Source: Streptosporangium subroseum (GTDB taxonomy: Bacteria; Actinomycetota; Actinomycetes; Streptosporangiales; Streptosporangiaceae). Taken from it: 64,000 bases of DNA. Numbering within the stretch: position 1 is the first letter of the stretch; every line of letters begins with the position of its first letter. The DNA is taken from assembly GCF_900188345.1 (NCBI RefSeq), contig NZ_FZOD01000006.1:186001-250000 (forward strand), read 5' to 3'. Shown here piece by piece: positions 1 through 8,945 of this stretch. Made by a program: the position numbers and the translations under genes. Below the pieces are notes generated by a model, which saw nothing but the letters and a program-made list of their open reading frames with translations, made no database searches and was not told where the DNA came from.

Positions 1-77
1 GTTTACGCACAGCTTGATCATCACCAGCACGTCGATCGTCCGCGCTCCCTGCGCGGGTGGAGGGAACGGGTAATTCC

Positions 78-433
78 ATGGCGAGATTGACGCGCCTGCT
101 CGGTGGCCTGGCTGCTGGACCGTCGCCCGTCCTGGCAACCGTGCTCGTTCCCCGTGTGACCGGTGCCGAGTCCAACGGCGGAGTGCGAGTGATGCCGCTG
201 GACGACTCGATTACCAGAGTCTCGACCCCAACGCCGGAGGCAACCACAACAGTTCGTCGTGGAAGCTCGGTCTGCTCACCCAGACCCAGCTCCACCTGCC
301 GCCGTACGGTCCGCCAACGTCGACCACGGGAGGGCTCACGGTGCCGGGCGTCCGCGATCCGATCCTTCGGGGAACCCGTCCGGAGGTGGCGGAAGGCGTC
401 GCCAGGTTGATCGCTACGGCTGTGCGGCCGTGA
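78..433 (+). pseudogene. Remnant of a secreted SGNH/GDSL hydrolase
   Basis: From the ATG at 78 the translation starts with a signal-peptide-like stretch (MARLTRLLGG...) and reaches VRVMPLDDSIT near base 190. This closely resembles the GDSL block I (RVMPLGDSIT) that directly follows the signal peptide in secreted SGNH hydrolases, with the Gly changed to Asp. After that the frame becomes Arg/Ser-rich nonsense. A second frame (roughly 215-433) reads a protein-like tail ending in VAEGVARLIATAVRP and a stop. I read this as a broken 5' end of a GDSL gene joined to an unrelated or frameshifted tail, next to an intact SGNH gene. The tail is unidentified. Confidence 0.35.
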
Positions 434-505
434 AACGGCTCCGAAGACACGACAAAAGATCTCGAACACCCCCCGTCAGTACCCGTGCCCATGGGAGACC
501 TTTTG

Positions 506-1966
506 ATGACACGCCTCATGCCCCTGTTGCTCACGGCCTGGGCCGGCCTTCGCCGCGGCGGCCGTAGGCCGAGCAGGTCCGAGCCGTTCACGGTGGCATC
601 GATCTCGCAGGGCACTTCCCTGGTGCTCAGGATGGCGGCCGTGGCGACCGTCGCGGTCGCCGTCACCGCGGCGTCCCCCGCGCTCGGGGCCATGGGCGCG
701 AAGGGCGGTCCCGGGACGCCCGGGTCCGCCGCCCCGGTGACCCCGAAGATGGACGGGCACTGGGTCGGCACCTGGGTGTCGATGCCGCAGCTGACCGAGC
801 CGGGCAACATGCCACCGGCCCCGTTCACCCAGGACAACCTGGTCCTGGCCGACAGCACGTTGCGGCAGACGATCCACACCTCCACCGGTGGACGGCAGAT
901 GCGGCTGCGCTTCTCCAACGCCTTCGGCGGCACGGCCCTGCCCATCACCCGGATCTCGGTGGCGCTCCCGGCCGGGGGCCAGGCCGGTGTCAGCGCCATC
1001 AAGCCCGGCACCTCCCAGCCGGTGACCTTCCACGGGCAGCCCGGCGTGGTCATCCCGGTCGGGGCGCAGGCCGTCTCCGATCCGCTGAACTTCGAGCTGG
1101 CCCCCCGGTCGAACCTCACGGTGACGATCTACCTGGCGGAAGGGCAGAACTCCAACGCCATCACCTCCCACCCCGGCTCCCGGACCACCTCGTACCTGCT
1201 GTCCGGTGACCACGTCGACGCCGGGGACCTGCCCGGGGCGACCTCCGCCGATCACTGGTACTTCCTCAGCGCCCTGGAGGTGTGGTCCAAGCACACCACC
1301 GCGGCAGCGGCCATCGTCGGCGACTCGCTCACCGACGGCCGGGGCTCCACCACCAACATGAACAACCGGTGGCCCGACCAGCTGCTCGACCGGTTGCAGT
1401 CCCACTCCTCCACCGGCCAGATCGCGATCCTGAACCAGGCGGCCGGCGGCAACCGCGTACTCAACGACGGGCTCGGCCCCAACGCCCTCGCACGGCTGGA
1501 TCGCGATGTCCTCGTGCAGAGCGGGGTGAAGTGGCAGATCCTCTTCGAGGGCGTCAACGACATCGGCACCGCCGAGGCCACAGAAGTCGCCCAGAAGAAG
1601 GTCGCGGCCGACCTGATCGCCGCCTACGACCAGATGATCACCCGAGCCCACACGCAGGGCATCCGGGTGTACGGCGCGACGCTGACGCCGTTCGGCGCCA
1701 ACACGGCATACGACGACGCCCAGGGATACAGGGAAGCGGCCCGGCAGACGGTCAACCAGTGGATCCGCACCAGCCGCCGGTTCGACGCCGTGATCGACTT
1801 CGACAGGACGACCCGCGACCCGGCCAACCCCCGGCAACTGCTGCCCGCCTACGACGTCGGCGATCACCTGCACCTCAATCCGGCCGGCTACAAGGCACTC
1901 GCCGACGCCGTCCCCACCCGCCTGTTCAAGGACGAGCCGCTTCCGCGAGGCTTCGGCTTCAACTGA
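506..1966 (+). CDS. Secreted SGNH/GDSL-family esterase
   Basis: Predicted extracellular lipase/esterase of the SGNH superfamily, resembling the XynE-like carbohydrate-esterase branch. Numbered from the ATG at 506, which follows GGGAG, the blocks are GDSLTDG (nucleophile Ser274), NQAAGGNR (Gly of the oxyanion hole), EGVNDIG (Asn351) and DHLHLNP (Asp453/His456). All four diagnostic blocks are present and correctly ordered. A hydrophobic signal segment (VATVAVAVTAASPALGA) lies about 45-60 residues in, giving an unusually long n-region. The internal ATG at 632 would give a normal signal peptide and is a real alternative start. The about 200 residues between signal and GDSL block form a beta-rich N-terminal domain of the kind seen in this branch. 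The natural substrate cannot be told. Confidence 0.9.
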   Translation: MTRLMPLLLTAWAGLRRGGRRPSRSEPFTVASISQGTSLVLRMAAVATVAVAVTAASPALGAMGAKGGPGTPGSAAPVTPKMDGHWVGTWVSMPQLTEPGNMPPAPFTQDNLVLADSTLRQTIHTSTGGRQMRLRFSNAFGGTALPITRISVALPAGGQAGVSAIKPGTSQPVTFHGQPGVVIPVGAQAVSDPLNFELAPRSNLTVTIYLAEGQNSNAITSHPGSRTTSYLLSGDHVDAGDLPGATSADHWYFLSALEVWSKHTTAAAAIVGDSLTDGRGSTTNMNNRWPDQLLDRLQSHSSTGQIAILNQAAGGNRVLNDGLGPNALARLDRDVLVQSGVKWQILFEGVNDIGTAEATEVAQKKVAADLIAAYDQMITRAHTQGIRVYGATLTPFGANTAYDDAQGYREAARQTVNQWIRTSRRFDAVIDFDRTTRDPANPRQLLPAYDVGDHLHLNPAGYKALADAVPTRLFKDEPLPRGFGFN

Positions 1967-2302
1967 ACCAGCACCGTGACCATCGCCACCCGCAACGGCC
2001 AGGCCACCCAGAGGTGGACCAGGGCACAACCCGGAACCAGTCTCAATTCCGTGCCGGTCCAGGCGACCCCCGCCTGGACCGGCACGGCTCCCCGATGCCG
2101 GCCGTACCGTGCCGCCGCCTCGGTGCGTGCCTTCCGGCGACACGGGCGTGCAAAAGACAGTTCGATGGGAGTCGAAGCCGGTCGGCCGTATCGATCAGGC
2201 AGGCGATGCTGACGATGCCCGCCCATCCCGACGTGGAGGAGGGGCTGAGCCGGATCATCCAGGCATGGCGTCCGTGAACCGTGCAGGAAAAATCATCGGG
2301 TC
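1967..2302. other. Intergenic stretch without a recognisable gene
   Basis: This 336-bp stretch follows the SGNH gene and leads into a hairpin terminator. I see no ORF with family resemblance or a convincing ribosome site on either strand. Short open frames here are GC-bias artefacts. Confidence 0.5.
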
Positions 2303-2333
2303 AGCCCTGGGCCGCGTCGGCCCAGGGCTTTTT
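2303..2333. terminator. Rho-independent terminator, probably bidirectional
   Basis: Perfect 11-bp stem AGCCCTGGGCC / GGCCCAGGGCT with a 5-nt loop, followed by TTTT on the + strand. It lies between the convergent SGNH gene and the end of the minus-strand catabolic operon. Confidence 0.85.
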
Positions 2334-2358
2334 CAGGCTTCGCGCCGCCCCGCCGGGG

Positions 2359-3252
2359 TCACTCGAGGAAACTCTCCGGGGGTGCCGGGCCCCACCGGTT
2401 GACCGTGTTGCCCCGGTCGCTCATCTCCCAGCGCGGCGGAGTGTAGGAGGCCTCGTCGTGGATGTGCGCCATATCGCTGTACAGCTCCAGGCGCAGTCCG
2501 GATGAGGGATCGCGTAGGTAGACAAAAAGGTTGTGACCGGGGCCGTGCCGGCCCGGGCCGTACTCGACCTTGTGGCCGAGATCGGCGAGATGGTCGCAGA
2601 GCACGCGGTAGCTGTCCCAGCCGGCGACCTCGAAGGCCAGATGGTGCGCGTCAGGGCGGACCGATCCGCCCCTGACCCCGAAGTTGTGATGTTCCGTGCC
2701 GACCCGGAAGAAGAACAGGCCCGTCCCGATCTGCTCCGACAGCTTCAGGTCCAGCATGCCGGAGATGAGCGCCGCCGTCGCCGGAGCGTCCGGCACCTTG
2801 ACGTTGATGTGGCCGAGCCGCCGTGGCCTCAGCGGAGCGGCGGGCAGCGGCGTCGCGATGGGCGGCCCCGCCGGGCGGCAGACCAGCCGCAGCCCGGACG
2901 TGTCGACGACGGCGACTCCGGCACCGCCGTCCGCGTCCGGCCGCAGCCGGCCTGCGTCCAGCCCGTACGAAGCGGCCCGGCGTTCGAGCTCTTCGAACGG
3001 GTAGCCGTCCGTCACATCGAAGGTGATCTCCCGCAGTTCGGTCGCGTCCCCCGGCAGGAGGGTGAGATAGCGGCCGGGAGCGGGCTGCGCGTACTCTCCC
3101 GAGGTTGTCGCGTTCATGCCGCCGTCGCCGCGCGGCGTGACGTGGAACCCCAGGCCGTCACGGAGGAAGGCCGCGGTCGCCGCCGGGTCGGGCACGGCCA
3201 CGGTGACCGAGCCCAGCCGGATCGGGAGGGTGCTCTCGTGGTCGGGGCTCAT
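2359..3252 (-). CDS. Two-domain type I extradiol dioxygenase
   Basis: Ring-cleaving dioxygenase of the vicinal-oxygen-chelate superfamily (2,3-dihydroxybiphenyl 1,2-dioxygenase / catechol 2,3-dioxygenase type). It should open a catechol beside its two hydroxyls using Fe(II) and O2. The 297 residues hold two glyoxalase-like modules. The C-terminal module carries the 2-His-1-Glu metal ligands: His148 (GHINVKV), His203/204 (AHHLAFEV) and Glu256 (LRLELYSD). The start chosen is MSPDHES because GAGAGGAG sits 4-5 nt upstream of it; the in-frame ATG 18 bp earlier lacks this. It is the last gene of the minus-strand operon that starts at 9511. In a naphthalene/phenanthrene-type scheme it would act after the dihydrodiol dehydrogenase. 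The actual ring substrate is unknown. Confidence 0.9.
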   Translation of the reverse strand: MSPDHESTLPIRLGSVTVAVPDPAATAAFLRDGLGFHVTPRGDGGMNATTSGEYAQPAPGRYLTLLPGDATELREITFDVTDGYPFEELERRAASYGLDAGRLRPDADGGAGVAVVDTSGLRLVCRPAGPPIATPLPAAPLRPRRLGHINVKVPDAPATAALISGMLDLKLSEQIGTGLFFFRVGTEHHNFGVRGGSVRPDAHHLAFEVAGWDSYRVLCDHLADLGHKVEYGPGRHGPGHNLFVYLRDPSSGLRLELYSDMAHIHDEASYTPPRWEMSDRGNTVNRWGPAPPESFLE

Positions 3253-3261
3253 GCCGCTCCT

Positions 3262-3378
3262 CTCAGGCATCGATCACCGCTTCTACCGGACATCAGCTGT
3301 CCTCTCGAATATCGACTGGTGCTCTGCTCGGGCATCGACTGGCGCCCCTCTCGGACATCGATCGGTGTTCCTCTTGAA
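3262..3378. repeat. Imperfect 23-bp direct repeats between two operon genes
   Basis: Five degenerate copies of a unit containing CGGRCATCGAYCGGTG are phased at 23 bp; the CATC/TATC core starts at 3268, 3291, 3310, 3333 and 3356, with one 19-bp step. They fill most of the 147-bp gap between the aldehyde dehydrogenase and the extradiol dioxygenase, the widest gap in an otherwise tightly packed operon. Confidence 0.6.
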
Positions 3379-3399
3379 CGGCGATCTCGGACGGCGACC

Positions 3400-4866
3400 T
3401 CAGACGGCGATCGCGACGTACTTGGTCTCCAGGTATTCGTCGATGCCGACCCGGCCGCCCTCCCGGCCGAGGCCCGACTGCTTCACCCCGCCGAACGGCG
3501 CCGCGGCGTTGGAGACGACCCCCTGATTGAGCCCGATCATTCCGGTCTCCAGGGCCTCGGCCGTACGCAGCGCCCGGCCCAGGTCGCGGGTGTACAGGTA
3601 CGCCACCAGGCCGTACTCCGTGGTGTTGGCGAGCGCGACCGCCTCCTGTTCGGTGTCGAAGGCCAGCACAGGGGCCACCGGCCCGAAGATCTCCTGCGTG
3701 AGCAGATCGGCCGTGCCGGGGACATCGGCGAGCACCGTGGGGGGATAGAAATATCCGGGGCCGTCGAGGGGGGCACCGCCGGTCAGCACCCGCGCACCCT
3801 TGCGGACCGCGTCATCCACCAGTGTGCCGACCTTCTGGCGGCCGGCCTCGTCGATCAGCGGGCCGATCTGGCTGCCCTCGGCGAGTCCGGGAGCCACGCG
3901 GAGCTCCGCCATCCGTTTGGCGAGCCGGTCGGCGAACTCCGCGGCGACCGGGCGTTGCACGTAGAACCGGTTGGCCGCGGTGCAGGCCTCTCCCATGTTG
4001 CGCAGCTTGGCCAGGAGGGCTCCCTCGACCGCGGCGTCCAGGTCAGCGTCGGCGAACACCAGGAAGGGGGCGTTCCCGCCCAGCTCCATCGACGTACGGA
4101 GAACGCCCCCGGCCGCCTGCGACAGCAGGAGCCTTCCCACCTCGGTGGAGCCGGTGAACGACAGCTTGCGCAGCCGCGAGTCCTTCAGCAGCGAGCCGAC
4201 GACCGCGGCGGGGTCCGACGTGGTGACGACGTTGACCACCCCGGCGGGAACGCCGCAGCCTTCCAGGATCGCGGCCAGCGCGAGCGTGGTGAGTGGGGTC
4301 TGCTCGGCGGGCTTGACCACGACGGTGCAGCCGGCCGCGAGGGCCGGGCCGATCTTCCGCGTGGCCATGGCGAGCGGGAAGTTCCACGGGGTGACGAGCA
4401 GGCTCGGCCCCACCGGCTGCCGCATGACGAGAATCCGCCCCCGGCCGTTCGGCGAGACCGTGTACCCACCGTCGATGCGAACCGCCTCTTCGGCGAACCA
4501 GCGGAAGAACTCGGCGCCGTAGTCGATCTCGGCGTACGCGTCCGCCAGCGGCTTGCCCATCTCCAGCGTGATGAGCAGGGCCAGCTCCTCGCGCCTGGCA
4601 TGGATCTCCTCGAACGCGCGGCGCAGGATCTCGCCGCGTTCCCGCGGAGGGGTGGCCGCCCACGAGGCCTGGGCGGCCACCGCGGCGTCGAGCGCGGCCA
4701 GGCCGTCGGCCGCGGTGGCGTCGGCGACCGAGGCGAGGTCGGTGCCGTCGGCCGGGTTGGCGACGGGGAAGGTCCGCCCGCCGGTGGCCTCCCGCCAGCC
4801 GTCCCCGATCCGCAACCGGGTCGGGATCTCGGCCAGCACCCGCTCGGGGGTGACGTCTGTGCTCAT
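3400..4866 (-). CDS. NAD(P)-dependent aldehyde dehydrogenase, GabD-like
   Basis: Oxidises an aldehyde to the acid. The 488 residues match full-length ALDH. Visible motifs are PWNFPL (Asn162), FTGSTEVGR (cofactor loop), MELGGN (general base Glu261), GEACTAANR (nucleophile Cys295) and EIFGPVAP. Sequence style is closest to succinate-semialdehyde dehydrogenases. In this operon the likely substrate is an aldehyde released by the aldolase or by meta-cleavage (salicylaldehyde-like, carboxybenzaldehyde-like or a semialdehyde). Its ATG overlaps the stop of the upstream cyclodeaminase-like gene by 4 bp (ATGA), so the two are translationally coupled. Confidence 0.92.
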   Translation of the reverse strand: MSTDVTPERVLAEIPTRLRIGDGWREATGGRTFPVANPADGTDLASVADATAADGLAALDAAVAAQASWAATPPRERGEILRRAFEEIHARREELALLITLEMGKPLADAYAEIDYGAEFFRWFAEEAVRIDGGYTVSPNGRGRILVMRQPVGPSLLVTPWNFPLAMATRKIGPALAAGCTVVVKPAEQTPLTTLALAAILEGCGVPAGVVNVVTTSDPAAVVGSLLKDSRLRKLSFTGSTEVGRLLLSQAAGGVLRTSMELGGNAPFLVFADADLDAAVEGALLAKLRNMGEACTAANRFYVQRPVAAEFADRLAKRMAELRVAPGLAEGSQIGPLIDEAGRQKVGTLVDDAVRKGARVLTGGAPLDGPGYFYPPTVLADVPGTADLLTQEIFGPVAPVLAFDTEQEAVALANTTEYGLVAYLYTRDLGRALRTAEALETGMIGLNQGVVSNAAAPFGGVKQSGLGREGGRVGIDEYLETKYVAIAV

Positions 4867-5888
4867 GATGGGGTCCCCTCCAGGGTCGCACGGGCGGCCG
4901 GCGTCGCAGCGGCGCCCGCGAACGGTTTCAGCTCGCAGATCTCATCGAGCTCGCGCCCGGTTCCGCGGGCGCCGGCCGCGCTGAGCAGGCTGCGAGCCAG
5001 CGACAGGTCCTGCAACGCGGTGCCGACCGATTTGAACACGAGCAGATCGCGATCATCGTCCCGGCGTACGGCACCCGTATCGGCGGCCGCGCGGGCCGCG
5101 GGCACGATGCGACCGGTGGGCAGCGCGCCGTGCGTGATCGCGTCGATCACGTCGCCGGACTCCAGACGGACCTGGCGGTCATCGTCTACGAGCAGGGTAC
5201 CCGCTCGGGCCAGCGTGGCGCGATCGAGCTCGCGCAGGTCAGGACGGGTGGAACCGATCGACAGCACCACGGCGCCCGGGGCCAGATCCGCCCCGTTCAC
5301 GACCGGCTCCCGGGACTTGGTGGCCAGCACGACCAGGGGAGTGCCGGTCGCCTCGCGTACGGTGTCCACCGCCCGTACGTCGATCTGCAGCTCCTCGGTC
5401 ATGCGGGCGGCGAACTCGGCGCGCCGCGTCGCCGACCTGCTGTACACGAGCACCTGCTTCACCGGCCAGCGGCGTGCCATGAGCCGCAGGTGCCCCGTCG
5501 CCTCGAAACCCGAGCCGACCAGCCCGACCTGCTGGTGGCCGTCGGCGCCGAGCAGCTCGCCGGCCACCACCGTGTAGGCGGCGGTACGCAACCGGGTCAG
5601 CTCATCGGCGTCGAACAGGCCGAGCAGGCGCCCCGAGGCCACCTCGTACAGCAGGACGAGGTATCGGGTGCCAAGGCCCTCGGCGAGGGTCATGACCTTC
5701 ACTCCCATGACGTCGCCGAGGACCGCGGGCATGACCCGCAGGAAGCCCGAGCCGCTGGGGACGTCGATGCGGGGCGGCAGCTCGGTGCGCCCGAGGGATT
5801 CCGCGTCGAGCACGGAGCGGGCGGCCGCCAGCACCACGTCGTCGGTGGCCAGCTCGCGGATGTCGTGCGCGGACAAATGCAGGGTCAT
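4863..5888 (-). CDS. Ornithine cyclodeaminase / mu-crystallin family protein
   Basis: NAD(P)-binding member of the OCD/mu-crystallin family, which includes ornithine cyclodeaminase, alanine dehydrogenases, ketimine reductases and imine-processing biosynthetic enzymes. The Rossmann motif GLVGSGFEATGHLRLM lies near residue 125, preceded by the family Arg-rich segment LTRLRTAAYT. The start at 5888 is chosen because AGGAAG lies 7 nt upstream and just after the preceding stop; a longer form reads into the upstream gene. It sits between the aldolase and aldehyde dehydrogenase genes. Inferred role: reduction, deamination or hydrolysis of an imine or amino acid intermediate, suggesting the pathway substrate contains nitrogen. 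Confidence 0.85.
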   Translation of the reverse strand: MTLHLSAHDIRELATDDVVLAAARSVLDAESLGRTELPPRIDVPSGSGFLRVMPAVLGDVMGVKVMTLAEGLGTRYLVLLYEVASGRLLGLFDADELTRLRTAAYTVVAGELLGADGHQQVGLVGSGFEATGHLRLMARRWPVKQVLVYSRSATRRAEFAARMTEELQIDVRAVDTVREATGTPLVVLATKSREPVVNGADLAPGAVVLSIGSTRPDLRELDRATLARAGTLLVDDDRQVRLESGDVIDAITHGALPTGRIVPAARAAADTGAVRRDDDRDLLVFKSVGTALQDLSLARSLLSAAGARGTGRELDEICELKPFAGAAATPAARATLEGTPS

Positions 5889-5904
5889 CTGTTGTCTTCC
5901 TGGT

Positions 5905-6921
5905 TCAGGCCGGGTTGCGACCGAGGTAGAAGTCTTCGTCACCGGTGGGCAGTTCGAATCCGGAGGCCGCGAGCCCGGCGCGCAGCGACTTCATCTGGCC
6001 GGGGTTCAGCCGCATCTGCGGCATGCGCAGCAGGCCGCCGTTGAAGCCCTGCAGCCAGCCGAGGTACTTCCAGCCCACCCGGTGGATGAGCCCCGCCCCC
6101 GCGAAGCTCGCGTGGAACGCGCCCTTGGCCGCCCGTGCCGCCTGGTAGGACCAGAAGACGTCCATCGCCTCGTCGTACTTGCCGGCCGAGGCCAGCTCGT
6201 AGACGCGGGGCACCCGGTCGCCGAAGGACTCGTACGCGCTGGTGCCGAACCACGGAACGCCGAACTTCTCCACCAGCGCGGGGAGGTTCTGCTCCATCGG
6301 GTTCTCCACGATCAGCCGGTCGCCGACCCGGCGGTGGATGTCGGCGAAGGCCGTCATCGAGGCCGAGCCGCCCCCCTCGTACTTCAGGGCGGCGGCGGTG
6401 TCGATCCGGGCGATCTCCTCGATCGCCTCCGGCGGGAAACCCGACGGATGCAGCGGAGAGAATCCCCAGGTCATCACCGCGAACATGATCAGCGCCAGAT
6501 CGGTGCGCTCGGCCACGTACTTCGTGTGGTCCACGATGTCGGAGGCCGAGCCGGGCCGGAAGCCGGGCGGGTACGACAGCAGCGCGGCCTCGTAGCCCAG
6601 CGCCTCGGCCGCCTTGGCGGCGATCAGCTCCTCCTCGACGGTGGAGAAGCTCAGGTGGGCGACGAGCCGGAAGCGCTCGGGCGCGGCCTCGGCCGCGATC
6701 TCCATGAAGCGGAGATACTCCTCCAGCGTGGTGCCGCTCTCGGAGGCGACCAGCGTGCCCCAGAACCCGTACTGCGCGGCGAGACGCACATCGTGCGCGA
6801 TGCCCGCGGCGTTGAGGGTGCTGAAATCGGAGGTGAAGGACGGCAGCGTCACGTTGCACAGGCCGCGCCATTCGGTGCGGGCCCGGTCCTTCACTTCGGC
6901 CCTGGTGTAGGGGAGGCTCAC
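5905..6921 (-). CDS. Dihydrodipicolinate synthase/N-acetylneuraminate lyase-family aldolase
   Basis: Class I aldolase/lyase TIM barrel of 338 residues (GTG start, AGGA upstream). The family Schiff-base lysine is visible in ALKYEGGG at about residue 190, and the N-terminal strand region has NVTLPSFTSDFSTLNAAGI. Family members in aromatic operons (NahE, PhdG, PhdJ) are hydratase-aldolases that split arylidene-pyruvates into an aryl aldehyde and pyruvate. This protein is clearly divergent from NahE, so that role is inferred from the surrounding dioxygenase and aldehyde dehydrogenase genes. It could use another 2-oxoacid adduct. Confidence 0.85.
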   Translation of the reverse strand: MSLPYTRAEVKDRARTEWRGLCNVTLPSFTSDFSTLNAAGIAHDVRLAAQYGFWGTLVASESGTTLEEYLRFMEIAAEAAPERFRLVAHLSFSTVEEELIAAKAAEALGYEAALLSYPPGFRPGSASDIVDHTKYVAERTDLALIMFAVMTWGFSPLHPSGFPPEAIEEIARIDTAAALKYEGGGSASMTAFADIHRRVGDRLIVENPMEQNLPALVEKFGVPWFGTSAYESFGDRVPRVYELASAGKYDEAMDVFWSYQAARAAKGAFHASFAGAGLIHRVGWKYLGWLQGFNGGLLRMPQMRLNPGQMKSLRAGLAASGFELPTGDEDFYLGRNPA

Positions 6922-6978
6922 TACGACAGTCCTTTCATCGAAACGGATTAAGAGGCGCGTACGTCCACGCGGGACGGA

Positions 6979-7647
6979 TCAAGAGGCGGGCACGTCCACG
7001 CGGGCGTCACCGGCGGCGTGGATGGCGCGGTACAGCCAGCGCCCGGAGTGACCGAACCAGTCCTGCGCGGCGAGGGCCGCCCGGCGGGGAGTGTCGCGGG
7101 CCGCGGCCCGCTCCGGGGCGTCCAGAACGGACAGGTCTCGCAGTTCGTGCAGCGCGATATGGGTCCATTCGGGGCCGGCGCTGCCGGGGCGGACCGCATA
7201 TCTGCGCACCCGCAGCCAGCCGTCGGCCTTCATGAGCATCGGAACGTGCTCCTCGCCGTACCAGCCCTCGAACTCCGGCCGCGCCTCCTCGGGCACGGTG
7301 AAGGCGACCGCCCAGAGGTAGCCGGACGGTTCGGTGTTCTCCCCGGTGTCCGAGATCTCTTCGCATATGTGGCGGGTGAAACCCCGGACGCTGCCGAGCA
7401 TTCGCGCGGTCCGCTCGCCGGGGTCGGTCTTGAGCCGCTGGTAGCCGGGCGTTTCCAGCGCGGCCAGGTCGTCGATGAAGTAGCACGCGAGAAAGCGCGG
7501 CTCTCCTTCGAGCGCCTCGTAGCGAACGGCCGCGGAGAAACCCGGCAGGGCCAGGCGTACGGGAATGTGCTCGGTCTCGTACCAGTCGTGGAAGTCGTCC
7601 TCCTGCCCGGGAGGCGGTTCCATCTGCGAGAACAGCAGGCCTTTCAC
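6979..7647 (-). CDS. Dimeric alpha-beta-barrel (EthD-like) protein
   Basis: A 222-residue protein with two tandem ferredoxin-like modules, each marked by a D/GWY..EH element: FHDWYETEHIPVR near residue 18 and FEGWYGEEHVPM near residue 125. Such proteins often accompany aromatic or quinone catabolic genes as small isomerases, decarboxylases or monooxygenases. GTG at 7647 is taken as the start because AAGGAGA lies 6 nt upstream. No catalytic residues can be assigned. The position in the operon suggests a step on an early, unstable intermediate. Confidence 0.65.
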   Translation of the reverse strand: MKGLLFSQMEPPPGQEDDFHDWYETEHIPVRLALPGFSAAVRYEALEGEPRFLACYFIDDLAALETPGYQRLKTDPGERTARMLGSVRGFTRHICEEISDTGENTEPSGYLWAVAFTVPEEARPEFEGWYGEEHVPMLMKADGWLRVRRYAVRPGSAGPEWTHIALHELRDLSVLDAPERAAARDTPRRAALAAQDWFGHSGRWLYRAIHAAGDARVDVPAS

Positions 7648-7727
7648 GGCTCTCTCCTTTCTGCGATCACGGGTCTCCGCGGCTACGGATCTGCGGCCAC
7701 GGATTTCTGCGATCACGGTTTCCGCGA

Positions 7728-8945
7728 TCAGGGAAGCGGTCGGGACACGCCCGCCGACAGGCGTACGAGTCGCTGGGGTGGCGGGGTGTTGCGGCTCCGT
7801 ACGAAGCGGACCTCGCCCTGGGTGATCACCGAGGCGACGGCGGGCAGGTCGCCGAGCTTCAGCGCGCCGCGCCAGTCGGAGGCCCGGGACCCCAGCGGAG
7901 CGTCGATGACGACCAGGTCGGCGGGACGGCCCACCTCGATACGGCCCGCGTCGAGCCGGTAGGTCGCCGCGACGTTCCCGGTCGCCGCCGCCACCGCCTG
8001 CGCGGGGTCGAGCGGGCCCAGGGAGACCAGCTCGGCCATGGTGCGCAGCAGCGCGAGCGGGATCACCCCGGTACCGGTGGGGGTGTCGGAGGCGATGAGC
8101 AGCCGCTCCGGGCAGCCGGCCTCCAACGCCAGCTCGCTGATGTGGATCGCGGAGCGCAGGTTGCCGGCCTGGACGAGCTGGAGGGCCATGCCGTGGCCGT
8201 GGGTGACCAGCGCCTCGTTCTCCGCGGGGGACAGGGCCGTCGGGCCACCGTTGACGTGGCCGAGCACGTTCGGCCGCATCTCCAGCAGCGCGTCCGCGTC
8301 GATGAGTTCGAGGCTGCCGCGGATGGATCCGCCGCCGGTGTGGACCATGACGATGAGGCCCGCCTCGCGGGCGGCGCGCACCACCGGCACGTAACCGCGA
8401 GGACCGTCGAAGGCGCCGAACCCGCCCTTCGCCAGCCCGACGCCGGCCGCGGCCAGCTCGGCGAAGTCGTCGGCGGTGAGCCCGGGCTCCAGGATCACCG
8501 AACCGGCGTGGACGGTGACGCCCCCCGGCCGGTAGTCACGGAAGCAGCGCTGCGCGGCGATGGCCAGCGCCTTGACTCCCACGACGTCGGTCGGCCGGCC
8601 CGGCACGTGCACCTCGCTGGCGCTGATCGCCCGGGTCATTCCGCCGTGCAGATAGCTCTCCAGGAAACCGACGGTCCGCTGCCGCGGCGTGTAGTCGCCG
8701 AAGGTCACGTGCACGTGGGAGTCGATGAGCCCCGGGACGACCGCGGCGCCGGCCGCGTCCAGGACGACCTCGCAGCTGTCCGAGTCGACCTGGGCGGTCG
8801 GCCCGATCCAGGTGATCAGGCCGTCCTGACAGATGATCGCGTCACCGTCGATGGGAGAGCCGGCGAGGTCTCCGGCATGGGAGTCGCCGATGTTGACGAT
8901 CGCGGTGCGCCCTCCCTCCGCGACCTCCACCTCGGATCCCGTCAT
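7728..8945 (-). CDS. Amidohydrolase-superfamily enzyme, enamidase-like
   Basis: Metal-dependent hydrolase of 405 residues. It has the HxH metal pair (PGLIDSHVHVTFGD, about residue 75), a Lys in GLAKGGFG that may be the carbamylated bridge, His in VMVHTGG and LGHVNGG, and the last Asp in LIASDTPTGTG. The order fits binuclear amidohydrolases, and the overall look resembles enamidase of nicotinate catabolism, which opens a cyclic enamide. Its ATG overlaps the DUF1185 stop (ATGA). Inferred role: hydrolysis of a C-N bond in a ring-derived or N-acyl intermediate. The assignment to enamidase is tentative. Confidence 0.8.
   Translation of the reverse strand: MTGSEVEVAEGGRTAIVNIGDSHAGDLAGSPIDGDAIICQDGLITWIGPTAQVDSDSCEVVLDAAGAAVVPGLIDSHVHVTFGDYTPRQRTVGFLESYLHGGMTRAISASEVHVPGRPTDVVGVKALAIAAQRCFRDYRPGGVTVHAGSVILEPGLTADDFAELAAAGVGLAKGGFGAFDGPRGYVPVVRAAREAGLIVMVHTGGGSIRGSLELIDADALLEMRPNVLGHVNGGPTALSPAENEALVTHGHGMALQLVQAGNLRSAIHISELALEAGCPERLLIASDTPTGTGVIPLALLRTMAELVSLGPLDPAQAVAAATGNVAATYRLDAGRIEVGRPADLVVIDAPLGSRASDWRGALKLGDLPAVASVITQGEVRFVRSRNTPPPQRLVRLSAGVSRPLP

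Noticed and set aside
3262-3378. CRISPR array
   Set aside because: The 23-bp units are imperfect, adjoin without unique spacers, and no cas genes are present.
2533-5577. A 1014-codon open frame on the plus strand
   Set aside because: It lies antisense to the extradiol, ALDH and OCD genes, which show full family motifs. Its composition (Arg/Gly/Asp/Gln-rich) is that of an antisense high-GC shadow.
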